Assembly: GCA_002371785.1 (NCBI GenBank)
Contig: DFGU01000107.1
Coordinates: forward strand, 1-36,578
DNA length: 36,578 nt
Origin: Bacteroidales bacterium UBA3742
GTDB lineage: Bacteria > Bacteroidota > Bacteroidia > Bacteroidales > Paludibacteraceae
Direction of reading: 5' to 3'
Under the pieces are notes generated by a model. The model was not told the DNA's origin. It saw nothing but the letters and a program-made list of their open reading frames with translations, and did not search any database. The position numbers were made by a program, and so were the translations under genes. Positions 14,836 through 21,483 of this stretch are shown here, piece after piece. Every line of letters starts with the position of its first letter. Positions within the stretch are counted from its first letter, which is position 1.

Positions 14836-16299
14836 ATGGGAAAGAAGAAAAATCTGCCGAAGTATGAGCAGGTAGAGATCACGAGTATCGCCGCCGAAGG
14901 CAAGGCGCTGGTGCGACTGAACGACATTGTATGCTTTGTGCCCTACTGCGTACCGGGCGACGTGGTCGATCTGCAGATCACCAGGAAGAAACACTCGTTC
15001 ATGGAAGCCCGCGTGGAGCGCTTTGTCCGTTACTCCGACAAGCGCTGCGAGGCGCGTTGCCGCCACTACGGCGTATGCGGCGGTTGCAAATGGCAGATCC
15101 TGCCCTACGAGGAGCAACTCCGTTACAAACAGCAGCAAGTCGTGGACAACCTCACCCGCATCGGCAAGATCGAGTTGCCGGAGATCAGTCCCATACTGGG
15201 CTCCAAGCATGTGTATGAGTACCGCAACAAACTGGAGTTTACCTTTGCCGACCGCAAATGGATCACAACCGAAGAACTCGAACAACTGAAAAAAGAAAAT
15301 GCTCCCCTGACCATCGAACCCGGTCTGGGATTTCATATCCCCGGCGCGTTCGACAAGGTGCTGGATATCCGGGAATGCCACCTGATGCCCGAGATCAACA
15401 ACCGCATCCGTAACGGCATCCGCCAGTTTGCCCTGGAGCACGGCATGACCTTCTACAACGAGCATACCCACCAGGGGCTGCTGCGCACGCTCATGTTGCG
15501 TTCGAACCATAAGGGAGAACTGATGGTGGTACTGTCCTTTGGAGAGGCCATCAGCGATCAGCCGTCAGCGTTCAGCCTCATGGAGTACCTGCATCAGACG
15601 TTTCCCGAGATTATATCGCTGCTGTACGTGGAGAATACCAAGATGAACGACACCATCGGCGACCTGGACGTACAAGTCTATTACGGTCAGGATCATATCA
15701 TTGAGGAGATGGAGGGGCTACAGTTCAAGGTAGGCCCCAAATCCTTCTACCAGACCAATACCGAGCAAGCATACGAACTCTACAAAGTGGCACGCGACTT
15801 CGCCTTCGACCAACTACCAACGACCAACGACCAACGACCTTTAGTCTATGACCTCTATACAGGAACGGGAACTATTGCAAACTTTGTAGCCAAGAAAGCA
15901 AAGCAAGTCATCGGTATTGAGTATGTGCCCGAAGCGATTGAGGATGCCAAAGTGAATTCGAAGATTAATAAAATCGAAAATACCCTATTCTTCGCTGGCG
16001 ACATGAAGGACATCCTCAACGATGCCTTCATCGCGCGTCACGGTCGGCCGGACATCATCATCACCGATCCTCCCCGTGCCGGTATGCATGAGGATGTGGT
16101 GAACGTCATCCTGAATGCCGAACCCCGACGCATCGTCTATGTCAGTTGCAACCCCGCCACCCAGGCTCGCGACCTGGCACTGCTGGACAAGAAGTACCGC
16201 GTGGTAAAGGTCCAACCGGTAGATATGTTCCCACACACGCAGCATGTGGAAAATGTCGTGCAACTGGCGTTGCGCGACGTTAAGGAGTTTATTAGTTAA
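14836..16299 (+). CDS. rlmD: 23S rRNA (uracil-C5)-methyltransferase, RlmD/TrmA family
   Basis: SAM-dependent enzyme that makes 5-methyluridine in 23S rRNA. The 487-residue protein has an N-terminal TRAM domain (about 5-65), a [4Fe-4S] site formed by Cys75, Cys81 and Cys84 (CRHYGVCGGC) with Cys180 (IRECHL), the SAM motif VYDLYTGTGTI, DPPRAG, the nucleophile Cys438 in VSCNP, and the C-terminal base Glu in FPHTQHVENV. All key residues are present. RlmD is the usual name for a single-copy member; RlmCD-type activity on two sites cannot be excluded. Two heptanucleotide arrays lie in frame at about residues 239-248 and 326-335, the second just before the SAM-binding fold (peptide LPTTNDQRP). Confidence 0.93.
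   Translation: MGKKKNLPKYEQVEITSIAAEGKALVRLNDIVCFVPYCVPGDVVDLQITRKKHSFMEARVERFVRYSDKRCEARCRHYGVCGGCKWQILPYEEQLRYKQQQVVDNLTRIGKIELPEISPILGSKHVYEYRNKLEFTFADRKWITTEELEQLKKENAPLTIEPGLGFHIPGAFDKVLDIRECHLMPEINNRIRNGIRQFALEHGMTFYNEHTHQGLLRTLMLRSNHKGELMVVLSFGEAISDQPSAFSLMEYLHQTFPEIISLLYVENTKMNDTIGDLDVQVYYGQDHIIEEMEGLQFKVGPKSFYQTNTEQAYELYKVARDFAFDQLPTTNDQRPLVYDLYTGTGTIANFVAKKAKQVIGIEYVPEAIEDAKVNSKINKIENTLFFAGDMKDILNDAFIARHGRPDIIITDPPRAGMHEDVVNVILNAEPRRIVYVSCNPATQARDLALLDKKYRVVKVQPVDMFPHTQHVENVVQLALRDVKEFIS
15550..15577. repeat. Heptanucleotide array 1 inside rlmD
   Basis: Four phased heptamers, consensus ATCAGCC/GTCAGCG. The reverse complement is the GCTGATn family seen at 35616-35650. Translated as part of AISDQPSAFS. 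Confidence 0.9.
15811..15838. repeat. Heptanucleotide array 2 inside rlmD
   Basis: One CAACTAC followed by three perfect copies of CAACGAC. It encodes QLPTTNDQRP immediately before the SAM-binding strand. Confidence 0.93.
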
Positions 16300-16303
16300 T
16301 CAG

Positions 16304-16322
16304 GTTTTTATTGTATAAAAAC
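16304..16322. other. AT-rich hairpin between rlmD and the protease gene
   Basis: Perfect inverted repeat GTTTTTAT / ATAAAAAC (8 bp) with a TGT loop, 5 nt after the rlmD stop. It could act as a weak terminator or attenuator; the T tract lies within the stem, so the role is uncertain. Confidence 0.45.
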
Positions 16323-16333
16323 GTTTATTGGTT

Positions 16334-17746
16334 ATGAAGTTTTTATTGATCCTGCTACATATCTATTTCGTTAGTTTTCTGGACAAGCCCGAGAAGACGG
16401 CCCCGCAACTGTCACCACGTGCCATCGAGCAACGCCAGAAATGGAATATCCCCACCGACCAGATGGACTATCCCGTCAGTCCCATGTACATGGACAGCCT
16501 GCGTCGTATGGGCGCCAAGATCATGCACAAGAGCCGCTGGATGAACGGCGTGACCTGCGAGCTGAAAGACGAACTGGTCCAAAAAGTGCGTGCCCTCAGC
16601 TTCGTGACCAACGTGGAGATGACCCGCGACAACAGCGCGCCTATCTACAGCCCTCGCAAGCGAAGCCCGGCGTGGACGGCCGCAACCGCCACCACCGAGG
16701 ATCGATATATCAGCGATGCGCAGCTGGCGCTCTACAACCTGCAACCGCTCCACTACGCAGGCTATGAGGGACAAGACATTCTCATGACGGTTTGCGATGG
16801 GGGATTTACGAATGCCAATAGTATGTCGTGCTTCCGTCGGGAGCAGGAATTGGGGCATTTCGACTTCACCGACAATGCAGATGATTTCTACGGCTGGTCG
16901 GGCGTACATGGCACCGAGTGCCTCAGTACCATTTCCGGCATCACCACCTACTATCGCGGTGCAGCCACGCGCGCGAACTATTATTTAATGCGCAGCGAAG
17001 AGGATGCCACGGAGAGTCCGAAGGAGATGGACAACTTGGTAGCGGCGCTGGAGAAAGCCGACTCGCTGGGCGTGAACGTCTTCTCTGTATCATTAGGCTA
17101 TGCCTACTTCGACAACGACAGTTGGTCGCTCAATGCCCAGACCGACCTGGACGGACAGACCACCCGTTGCAGTCGTGCTGCCACTATAGCCGCCCGAAAA
17201 GGTATGCTCGTCGTCGTAGCTGCCGGCAACGAAGGCACCAACGCATGGCGAACGATCAGCGCACCCGCCGACGCGGACAGCATCCTCACGGTAGGCGCTG
17301 TAGATACCGACAGCTTGGTGGCCGATTTCTCCAGTTACGGTCCCTCGTCCGACGGACGTATCAAACCCGAAGTATGCGCCGTAGGACGTCAGACAGCACT
17401 CATCTACCCGGACGGACAGATCGTCTATAGCAACGGTACCAGTTTTGCAGCCCCGCTCATCGCAGGCCTCGCCGCAAGCCTTTGGTCGGCCCTGCCCGAC
17501 GAGAACGCTATGCAGATACGTCAACGCATCATACGCAGTGCCCACCGCTATGCGCACCCCGACCGCGCCAACCATATCGGCTACGGTATCCCGGACGCCT
17601 GGGCAGCCTATACGATGTCGACGGAAGCCGTCAGCGAGGTCAGACCTGCATCAGCAGTCAGCAGTCAGAAGATCATGCAGAACGGCCAACTCTATATCCT
17701 GCGGGATGGAAAACTGTATGACGTATTAGGTCACCGGATAGAATAA
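16334..17746 (+). CDS. Subtilisin-like (S8) serine protease, exported
   Basis: A 470-residue S8-family endopeptidase. The catalytic triad is visible: Asp155 in TVCDGGF, His192 in GVHGTECLS and Ser370 in NGTSFAAP, with the oxyanion region VAAGNEG. A hydrophobic N terminus (MKFLLILLHIYFVSF) acts as signal or anchor, and residues about 20-105 are a propeptide-like segment. The last 23 residues (NGQLYILRDGKLYDVLGHRIE) resemble the short C-terminal signature common in exported Bacteroidales proteins and related to type A sorting domains. Just before it the peptide EVRPASAVSSQK is encoded by a heptamer array (17630-17668). ATG at 16334 is preferred over a TTG two codons upstream. The stop abuts the SRP RNA terminator on the other strand. 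Confidence 0.92.
   Translation: MKFLLILLHIYFVSFLDKPEKTAPQLSPRAIEQRQKWNIPTDQMDYPVSPMYMDSLRRMGAKIMHKSRWMNGVTCELKDELVQKVRALSFVTNVEMTRDNSAPIYSPRKRSPAWTAATATTEDRYISDAQLALYNLQPLHYAGYEGQDILMTVCDGGFTNANSMSCFRREQELGHFDFTDNADDFYGWSGVHGTECLSTISGITTYYRGAATRANYYLMRSEEDATESPKEMDNLVAALEKADSLGVNVFSVSLGYAYFDNDSWSLNAQTDLDGQTTRCSRAATIAARKGMLVVVAAGNEGTNAWRTISAPADADSILTVGAVDTDSLVADFSSYGPSSDGRIKPEVCAVGRQTALIYPDGQIVYSNGTSFAAPLIAGLAASLWSALPDENAMQIRQRIIRSAHRYAHPDRANHIGYGIPDAWAAYTMSTEAVSEVRPASAVSSQKIMQNGQLYILRDGKLYDVLGHRIE
17630..17668. repeat. Heptanucleotide array near the 3' end of the protease gene
   Basis: GTCAGCG, then after two degenerate units GCATCAG and two perfect CAGTCAG copies, in 7-bp register. Related to the TCAGC words in rlmD. 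Translated between the protease domain and the C-terminal signature. Confidence 0.8.
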
Positions 17747-17758
17747 AAAAAGAGCAAG
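17745..17758 (-). terminator. Terminator of the SRP RNA
   Basis: The terminal helix of the RNA (AGAGCAAG pairing with CTTGCTCT) is followed on the minus strand by a run of seven T. It lies directly against the stop codon of the convergent protease gene. Confidence 0.8.
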
Positions 17759-17849
17759 CTGACTACATCGCACCGCTACAACCTCCTACCCTTGCTTCGG
17801 TCAAGACCTGGGGGAATTCAGAGGGAGCTGGTCGTATAGGACTTGCTCT
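17751..17849 (-). ncRNA. ffs: Small signal recognition particle RNA (4.5S type)
   Basis: A 99-nt RNA of the SRP, which with Ffh targets nascent membrane and exported proteins to FtsY. Pairing reads from outside inwards: AGAGCAAG with CTTGCTCT, TACGACC with GGTTGTA, CTCC with GGAG, CCC with GGG, then the conserved CAGG ... AGCA internal loop that binds the Ffh M domain. The 10 nt between CAGG and AGCA do not give the usual GGAA tetraloop: they read TCTTGACCGA, allowing two pairs and a UGAC (URRC-like) apical loop closed by a U-C mismatch. This may be a lineage trait. The call rests on length, helix layout and the CAGG/AGCA motif. The transcript seems to begin about 135 nt upstream. Confidence 0.87.
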
Positions 17850-17992
17850 CGCTTAAGACAAAACTCGCGTGACTCGCGACCTCGTCGCTCGATGACGCTA
17901 CGTTTTGCTCTACGCTCTTCGGTCTGCAAAACGCAAGGTTTTACATCCCGAGGTATTTAGTAGATTTGGATCGCTTGATTTAAAACCGGCTG

Positions 17993-18024
17993 CAAAATTA
18001 CTGTTTTTTTTTGACATACGCAAA
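17993..18024 (-). promoter_or_regulatory. Promoter of the SRP RNA transcript
   Basis: On the minus strand: TTTG at 18024-18021 followed by CGTATGT, an A9 tract in a 20-nt spacer, and TAATTTTG at 18000-17993. A transcript starting near 17985 has no other gene to serve than the SRP RNA. Confidence 0.82.
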
Positions 18025-18050
18025 TTATTTAACAAAAAAATGCTTTTTTC

Positions 18051-18071
18051 TTTCCACTTTTGACTTTCAAC
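18051..18071. repeat. Heptanucleotide array before the helicase gene
   Basis: Three phased units TTTCCAC, TTTTGAC, TTTCAAC, ending one base before the GTG start. Reverse-complement relatives of the AGTCAAA family. Confidence 0.8.
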
Positions 18072-18072
18072 C

Positions 18073-19470
18073 GTGTTAGAAGACTTTATCATATCGCGTA
18101 TTCGGGCCGAACTGCCGTTTGAGCCGAACGAGGAGAAAGAGCAACTGTTCCGGGTGCTCGGACGCTACTTGGTATCGACTGAACCCCGCCGCGCCTTCAT
18201 CCTGAGCGGTTATGCGGGTACGGGTAAGACCAGCGTGGTATCAGCTCTCGTACGCGCGATGGAAAAACTGCAACAACCCTGCGTACTACTGGCGCCTACG
18301 GGTCGTGCCGCCAAGGTCATTGCCCGCTATTCCGAGCGTCCGGCCTACACCATCCATAAATATATCTACCGCCAAAACCAACTAGGCGTGGAGCAGTTCT
18401 CGCTCAGCGACAACAAGCACCAGCACACCCTATTCATCGTCGATGAGTCGTCGATGATATCCGCCATGCGCGACAACACCGCCTTCGGTAGCGGGTGCCT
18501 ACTGGACGACCTGATCCAGTATGTCTATCAGGGCGAGGGTTGCCATCTGTTGCTTCTCGGCGACTCCGCCCAATTACCACCCGTAGGGACACTACGCAGC
18601 CCTGCCCTTTCCCCCGACCATATAGCCGGCTATGGATTGCAGGTGAGTTCTTTCCAACTGACCCAAGTAGCCCGTCAAGCCCTGGATAGCGGTATATTGA
18701 GCGAAGCGACGAGGCTTCGCCAAGGACTAGGCGACCTAGGGGCCCTAGGACACCTAGGACTCCTAGAGAACAAAGACATCATCCGCCTCCGGGGCACCGA
18801 GGTGCAAGACCAGCTCGAGCAGAGCTACCGCGACGTGGGCAACGAGGAAACGCTTATCATCACCCGCAGCAACCGAATGACCAACCTCTACAACCAAGGT
18901 ATCCGCGCCCGCATCCTATGGAAGGAAGACGAGTTCTCCACGGGCGACCGACTCCTGGTCGGCAAGAACAACTACTACTGGACCCGCGAGTATGACGGCC
19001 TCGACTTCCTGGCCAACGGCGACTCGCTGGAAGTCGTCCGCACCCGTCATCAGCACGAGATGTACGGCTTCCGCTTCGTAGAGGCCAGCCTGCGTGCCGT
19101 GGACTACAACTGGGAGATAGACGCACTCGTCTGGCTCGACACGCTCTTTACCGACACGCCCGAGCAGAACTACCAACTCCAGCAACAACTCTTTGCCGCT
19201 ATCGCCGAAGACTATCCCGAGGTCAAGAACCGCAAAGAACGCACCAAACTGATCTACGAGTCGCCTTACTACAATGCCCTGCAGGTACGCTTTGCCTATG
19301 CCGTCACTTGCCATAAGGCGCAGGGCGGACAGTGGCGCCACGTCTATATCGATTCGGGCATGACGGATGAGCGACTTGGCGAACTTCAGGCAACCGATCG
19401 CGAAGCCTATCTGCGGTGGCTCTACACCGCTCTGACGCGTAGTACAGAACGCGTCTTTCTACTACGATAA
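18073..19470 (+). CDS. RecD-like superfamily 1 helicase / AAA ATPase
   Basis: A 465-residue DNA helicase-type ATPase of the RecD/exodeoxyribonuclease V alpha class found as a stand-alone protein in Bacteroidota. Motif I (Walker A) is GYAGTGKTS (residues 46-54), motif Ia APTGRAAKV, motif II LFIVDESSM, motif III LLGDSAQLPPVG, and the C-terminal UvrD_C_2 motifs V/VI VTCHKAQGGQW and YTALTRSTERVFLL. No RecB or RecC is nearby, so it is not part of a RecBCD operon here. The GTG at 18073 is taken as start because the next Met lies beyond Walker A. Oddity: residues about 218-232 are an LGx tripeptide repeat made by a 9-bp tandem repeat (18727-18766). Confidence 0.9.
   Translation: MLEDFIISRIRAELPFEPNEEKEQLFRVLGRYLVSTEPRRAFILSGYAGTGKTSVVSALVRAMEKLQQPCVLLAPTGRAAKVIARYSERPAYTIHKYIYRQNQLGVEQFSLSDNKHQHTLFIVDESSMISAMRDNTAFGSGCLLDDLIQYVYQGEGCHLLLLGDSAQLPPVGTLRSPALSPDHIAGYGLQVSSFQLTQVARQALDSGILSEATRLRQGLGDLGALGHLGLLENKDIIRLRGTEVQDQLEQSYRDVGNEETLIITRSNRMTNLYNQGIRARILWKEDEFSTGDRLLVGKNNYYWTREYDGLDFLANGDSLEVVRTRHQHEMYGFRFVEASLRAVDYNWEIDALVWLDTLFTDTPEQNYQLQQQLFAAIAEDYPEVKNRKERTKLIYESPYYNALQVRFAYAVTCHKAQGGQWRHVYIDSGMTDERLGELQATDREAYLRWLYTALTRSTERVFLLR
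18727..18766. repeat. 9-bp CTAG-centred tandem repeat inside the helicase gene
   Basis: CTAG recurs at 18727, 18736, 18745, 18754 and 18763, a perfect 9-bp period, within variants of CCTAGGnnn. It encodes LGD-LGA-LGH-LGL. Confidence 0.93.
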
Positions 19471-19510
19471 GCAAAAAAATCAACATTTTTGCAAAATAAA
19501 ATACATTTTA

Positions 19511-19542
19511 TTTGCATATCTGAAAAAAAAGTTGTAATTTTG
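19511..19542 (+). promoter_or_regulatory. Promoter of the lipoprotein-OmpA genes
   Basis: TTTGCATATCT extended -33 at 19511, an A8 tract in a 20-nt spacer, and TAATTTTG at 19535-19542. It lies 51 nt before the ATG at 19594 and excludes the in-frame upstream ATG at 19489. Confidence 0.87.
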
Positions 19543-19593
19543 TGCGCTGAATTGGGAAATTATTTTTTTATTCACTCAATAATTACAACGATA

Positions 19594-21468
19594 ATGAAAA
19601 ACCTTCAACTTCATGTGCTCATCGCCACACTGCTGGTAGCCGGCATACTGACCGGTTGCCGTTCCGACGTGGACGTGTCGAACATCGACACCCATGCCGA
19701 GCTGGAGATGGGCATTGCGCTGCCGATTGGTAGCATGAGTGCCACGTTGGGTGACTTCCTGGGTAACGGCCTGGGTAGCATCTACATCGACTCTGTGGAC
19801 AACAAGGGTGTCATCACGTGGAAAGACACCTTTAACATCTCGCGTAACTTCCACCAGGTGGATCTCGCGCAGTACATCTCTGAGAAGCAACTCACGCTGA
19901 ACGTGTACGACAAGATCACGGCTGCCGTGATGATCGGTACCAACAAGCGTGTGACCGGTACGGGTATGCCTGTAACGCTGGACTTTGACATGCCGCTCAA
20001 GCTCACGGGAATCAACCATCCCGACTCGCTCGACAAAGAGCGTCTCGACAGCGCCCTGATCGAGTTGGCCAGCTTCTCGTCGATCATCAAGCAGCACAAC
20101 CTGCCGCTGGAGTGGGACTGGATCGACAAGGTAACGATGGATCTGGGTGAGCAGATTCGCCGTCCGGCGGGTGGCACCATGGTCATCTACGACAAGAACC
20201 GTGACAACTACGGTTACAACCAGACCATCCCGACCCAGGTGGACAACTTCACCATCAACCTCATGAAGAAGAACGCCGCCGGAAAGTACGTGGTAGGTCA
20301 GGTGGTTGACTCCTGCAACTTCACGATCCACTTCACCTTCACCATCCCGATGGGTACGACGGTAGATGTGCCGCAGGATGCAGGTTTTGAGTACAAGCTC
20401 GGCGTGCAGTTTATCGACTACGCCGCTATCTGGGGCCGCTTCATCCGCTCCAAGGATATGTACGACGAGGCCGTGGTTGACCTCAGTGAGAGCTGGGGTG
20501 CGCTTGACTTCATCAGCAAGTCCAACGTGCCGTTTGCCGATCCTAAGATAGATATGTTTATCATCACGCGTGTAGCCGGTGCACTCAAAGTGGACGGCGA
20601 CTACCTGTATGCCAAGGATGCCCAGGGCAACAAGCACTATGCATCGTTCCGTTACGGTGGATCCGACCATCAGGACTTCCACCGCACCTTCCAGAAATGG
20701 GAGTACCTCGATCCCTGGACCAGCACTATCGGTGACTCCACCACCAATATGATGATCCCGTTCGACAAAGACCCCGAACGCGGACATATTGACAAGATGT
20801 TTGAGAACATGCCGCAGGAGTTGGGCTACAAGTTCAACCTCGACTTCGACTACACCCAGACGCCGCAGATCCGTATCACGCCCAATACGGCTATCAAGAT
20901 CAAGGCGATCTGCACCCTGCCCTTTATCTTCAACAAGGGGCTGCACTTCGAGTACTCGGATACGCTGAAGAACATCGACATCTCGAAGGCTTCTATCGAC
21001 TCGCTCGTAGCCGACGTGGACATCATCGACACCATCAAGACATCCGATGTCAAACTGGTGCTCAAAGCTAAGAACACCATTCCTTTGGATGTCTATGCAT
21101 CCATCCGTTTCCTGGATGAGAACAACCATATCCTCATGGATCCGGACGATCCCACCAAGCCGTTTATGGTCATCCCGGACGACACCGTTCGTCTTCTGCC
21201 GCCCACCTATGAGTACACCGGCGGTACGTGGAACATGACCAAACCCGGCGAGACCGTCATCATCGCATCGGTCACCAAGAAGAAGATGGACATGATGCCT
21301 AAGATCAAGGCCATGACCTACACCGCTATCATCAACGACAAGTCGCTGGCATATGCCTACGAGCGTGGCCTCTTCAACGTCAAGCTCACCGAGGATGCCG
21401 GCATCCAGATGAATATCGGTCTGACGGGCAAACTCGATGCCATCATGGATTTTAAAGGTAACAAATAA
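19594..21468 (+). CDS. Large outer-membrane/periplasmic lipoprotein, unknown function
   Basis: A 624-residue lipoprotein with signal MKNLQLHVLIATLLVAGILTGC: lipobox LTGC, modified Cys22, followed by RSDVDVSNIDTHAELEMGIALPIGS. I recognise no named domain; the protein is beta-rich, with repeated segments of the type 'PNTAIKIKAICTLPF' and 'SDVKLVLKAKNTIPLDVYASIRFLDENN' suggesting Ig-like or LEA-like sandwich domains in the C-terminal half. The gene lies 15 nt before an OmpA-type porin-like gene in the same operon, so a partner role at the outer membrane is likely (inference). Its reading frame and that of the next gene contain no TTA, CTA or TCA codons, consistent with strong codon bias and high expression. 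Confidence 0.85.
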   Translation: MKNLQLHVLIATLLVAGILTGCRSDVDVSNIDTHAELEMGIALPIGSMSATLGDFLGNGLGSIYIDSVDNKGVITWKDTFNISRNFHQVDLAQYISEKQLTLNVYDKITAAVMIGTNKRVTGTGMPVTLDFDMPLKLTGINHPDSLDKERLDSALIELASFSSIIKQHNLPLEWDWIDKVTMDLGEQIRRPAGGTMVIYDKNRDNYGYNQTIPTQVDNFTINLMKKNAAGKYVVGQVVDSCNFTIHFTFTIPMGTTVDVPQDAGFEYKLGVQFIDYAAIWGRFIRSKDMYDEAVVDLSESWGALDFISKSNVPFADPKIDMFIITRVAGALKVDGDYLYAKDAQGNKHYASFRYGGSDHQDFHRTFQKWEYLDPWTSTIGDSTTNMMIPFDKDPERGHIDKMFENMPQELGYKFNLDFDYTQTPQIRITPNTAIKIKAICTLPFIFNKGLHFEYSDTLKNIDISKASIDSLVADVDIIDTIKTSDVKLVLKAKNTIPLDVYASIRFLDENNHILMDPDDPTKPFMVIPDDTVRLLPPTYEYTGGTWNMTKPGETVIIASVTKKKMDMMPKIKAMTYTAIINDKSLAYAYERGLFNVKLTEDAGIQMNIGLTGKLDAIMDFKGNK

Positions 21469-21483
21469 TAAGGAGGGCGCACT

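Larger units (their letters stand above)
17850..18072 (-). other. SRP RNA leader and intergenic region
   Basis: Between the mature SRP RNA and its promoter lies about 135 nt of untranslated leader on the minus strand. It contains an 8-bp stem CGTTTTGC/GCAAAACG (17901-17908 with 17926-17933), a GCGAC-GAG-GTCGC hairpin near 17879-17891, and CTCGCG repeats. No ORF of note is present on either strand. A weak plus-strand TAGATTTG at 17961-17968 has no good -33 partner. Confidence 0.6.

Noticed and set aside
17961..17968. Plus-strand TAGATTTG as promoter of the helicase gene
   Set aside because: It matches the -7 consensus but there is no TTG-like -33 element at the right distance.
19489..19593. 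Longer N terminus for the lipoprotein
   Set aside because: The promoter at 19511-19542 falls within it and the lipoprotein signal begins at 19594.
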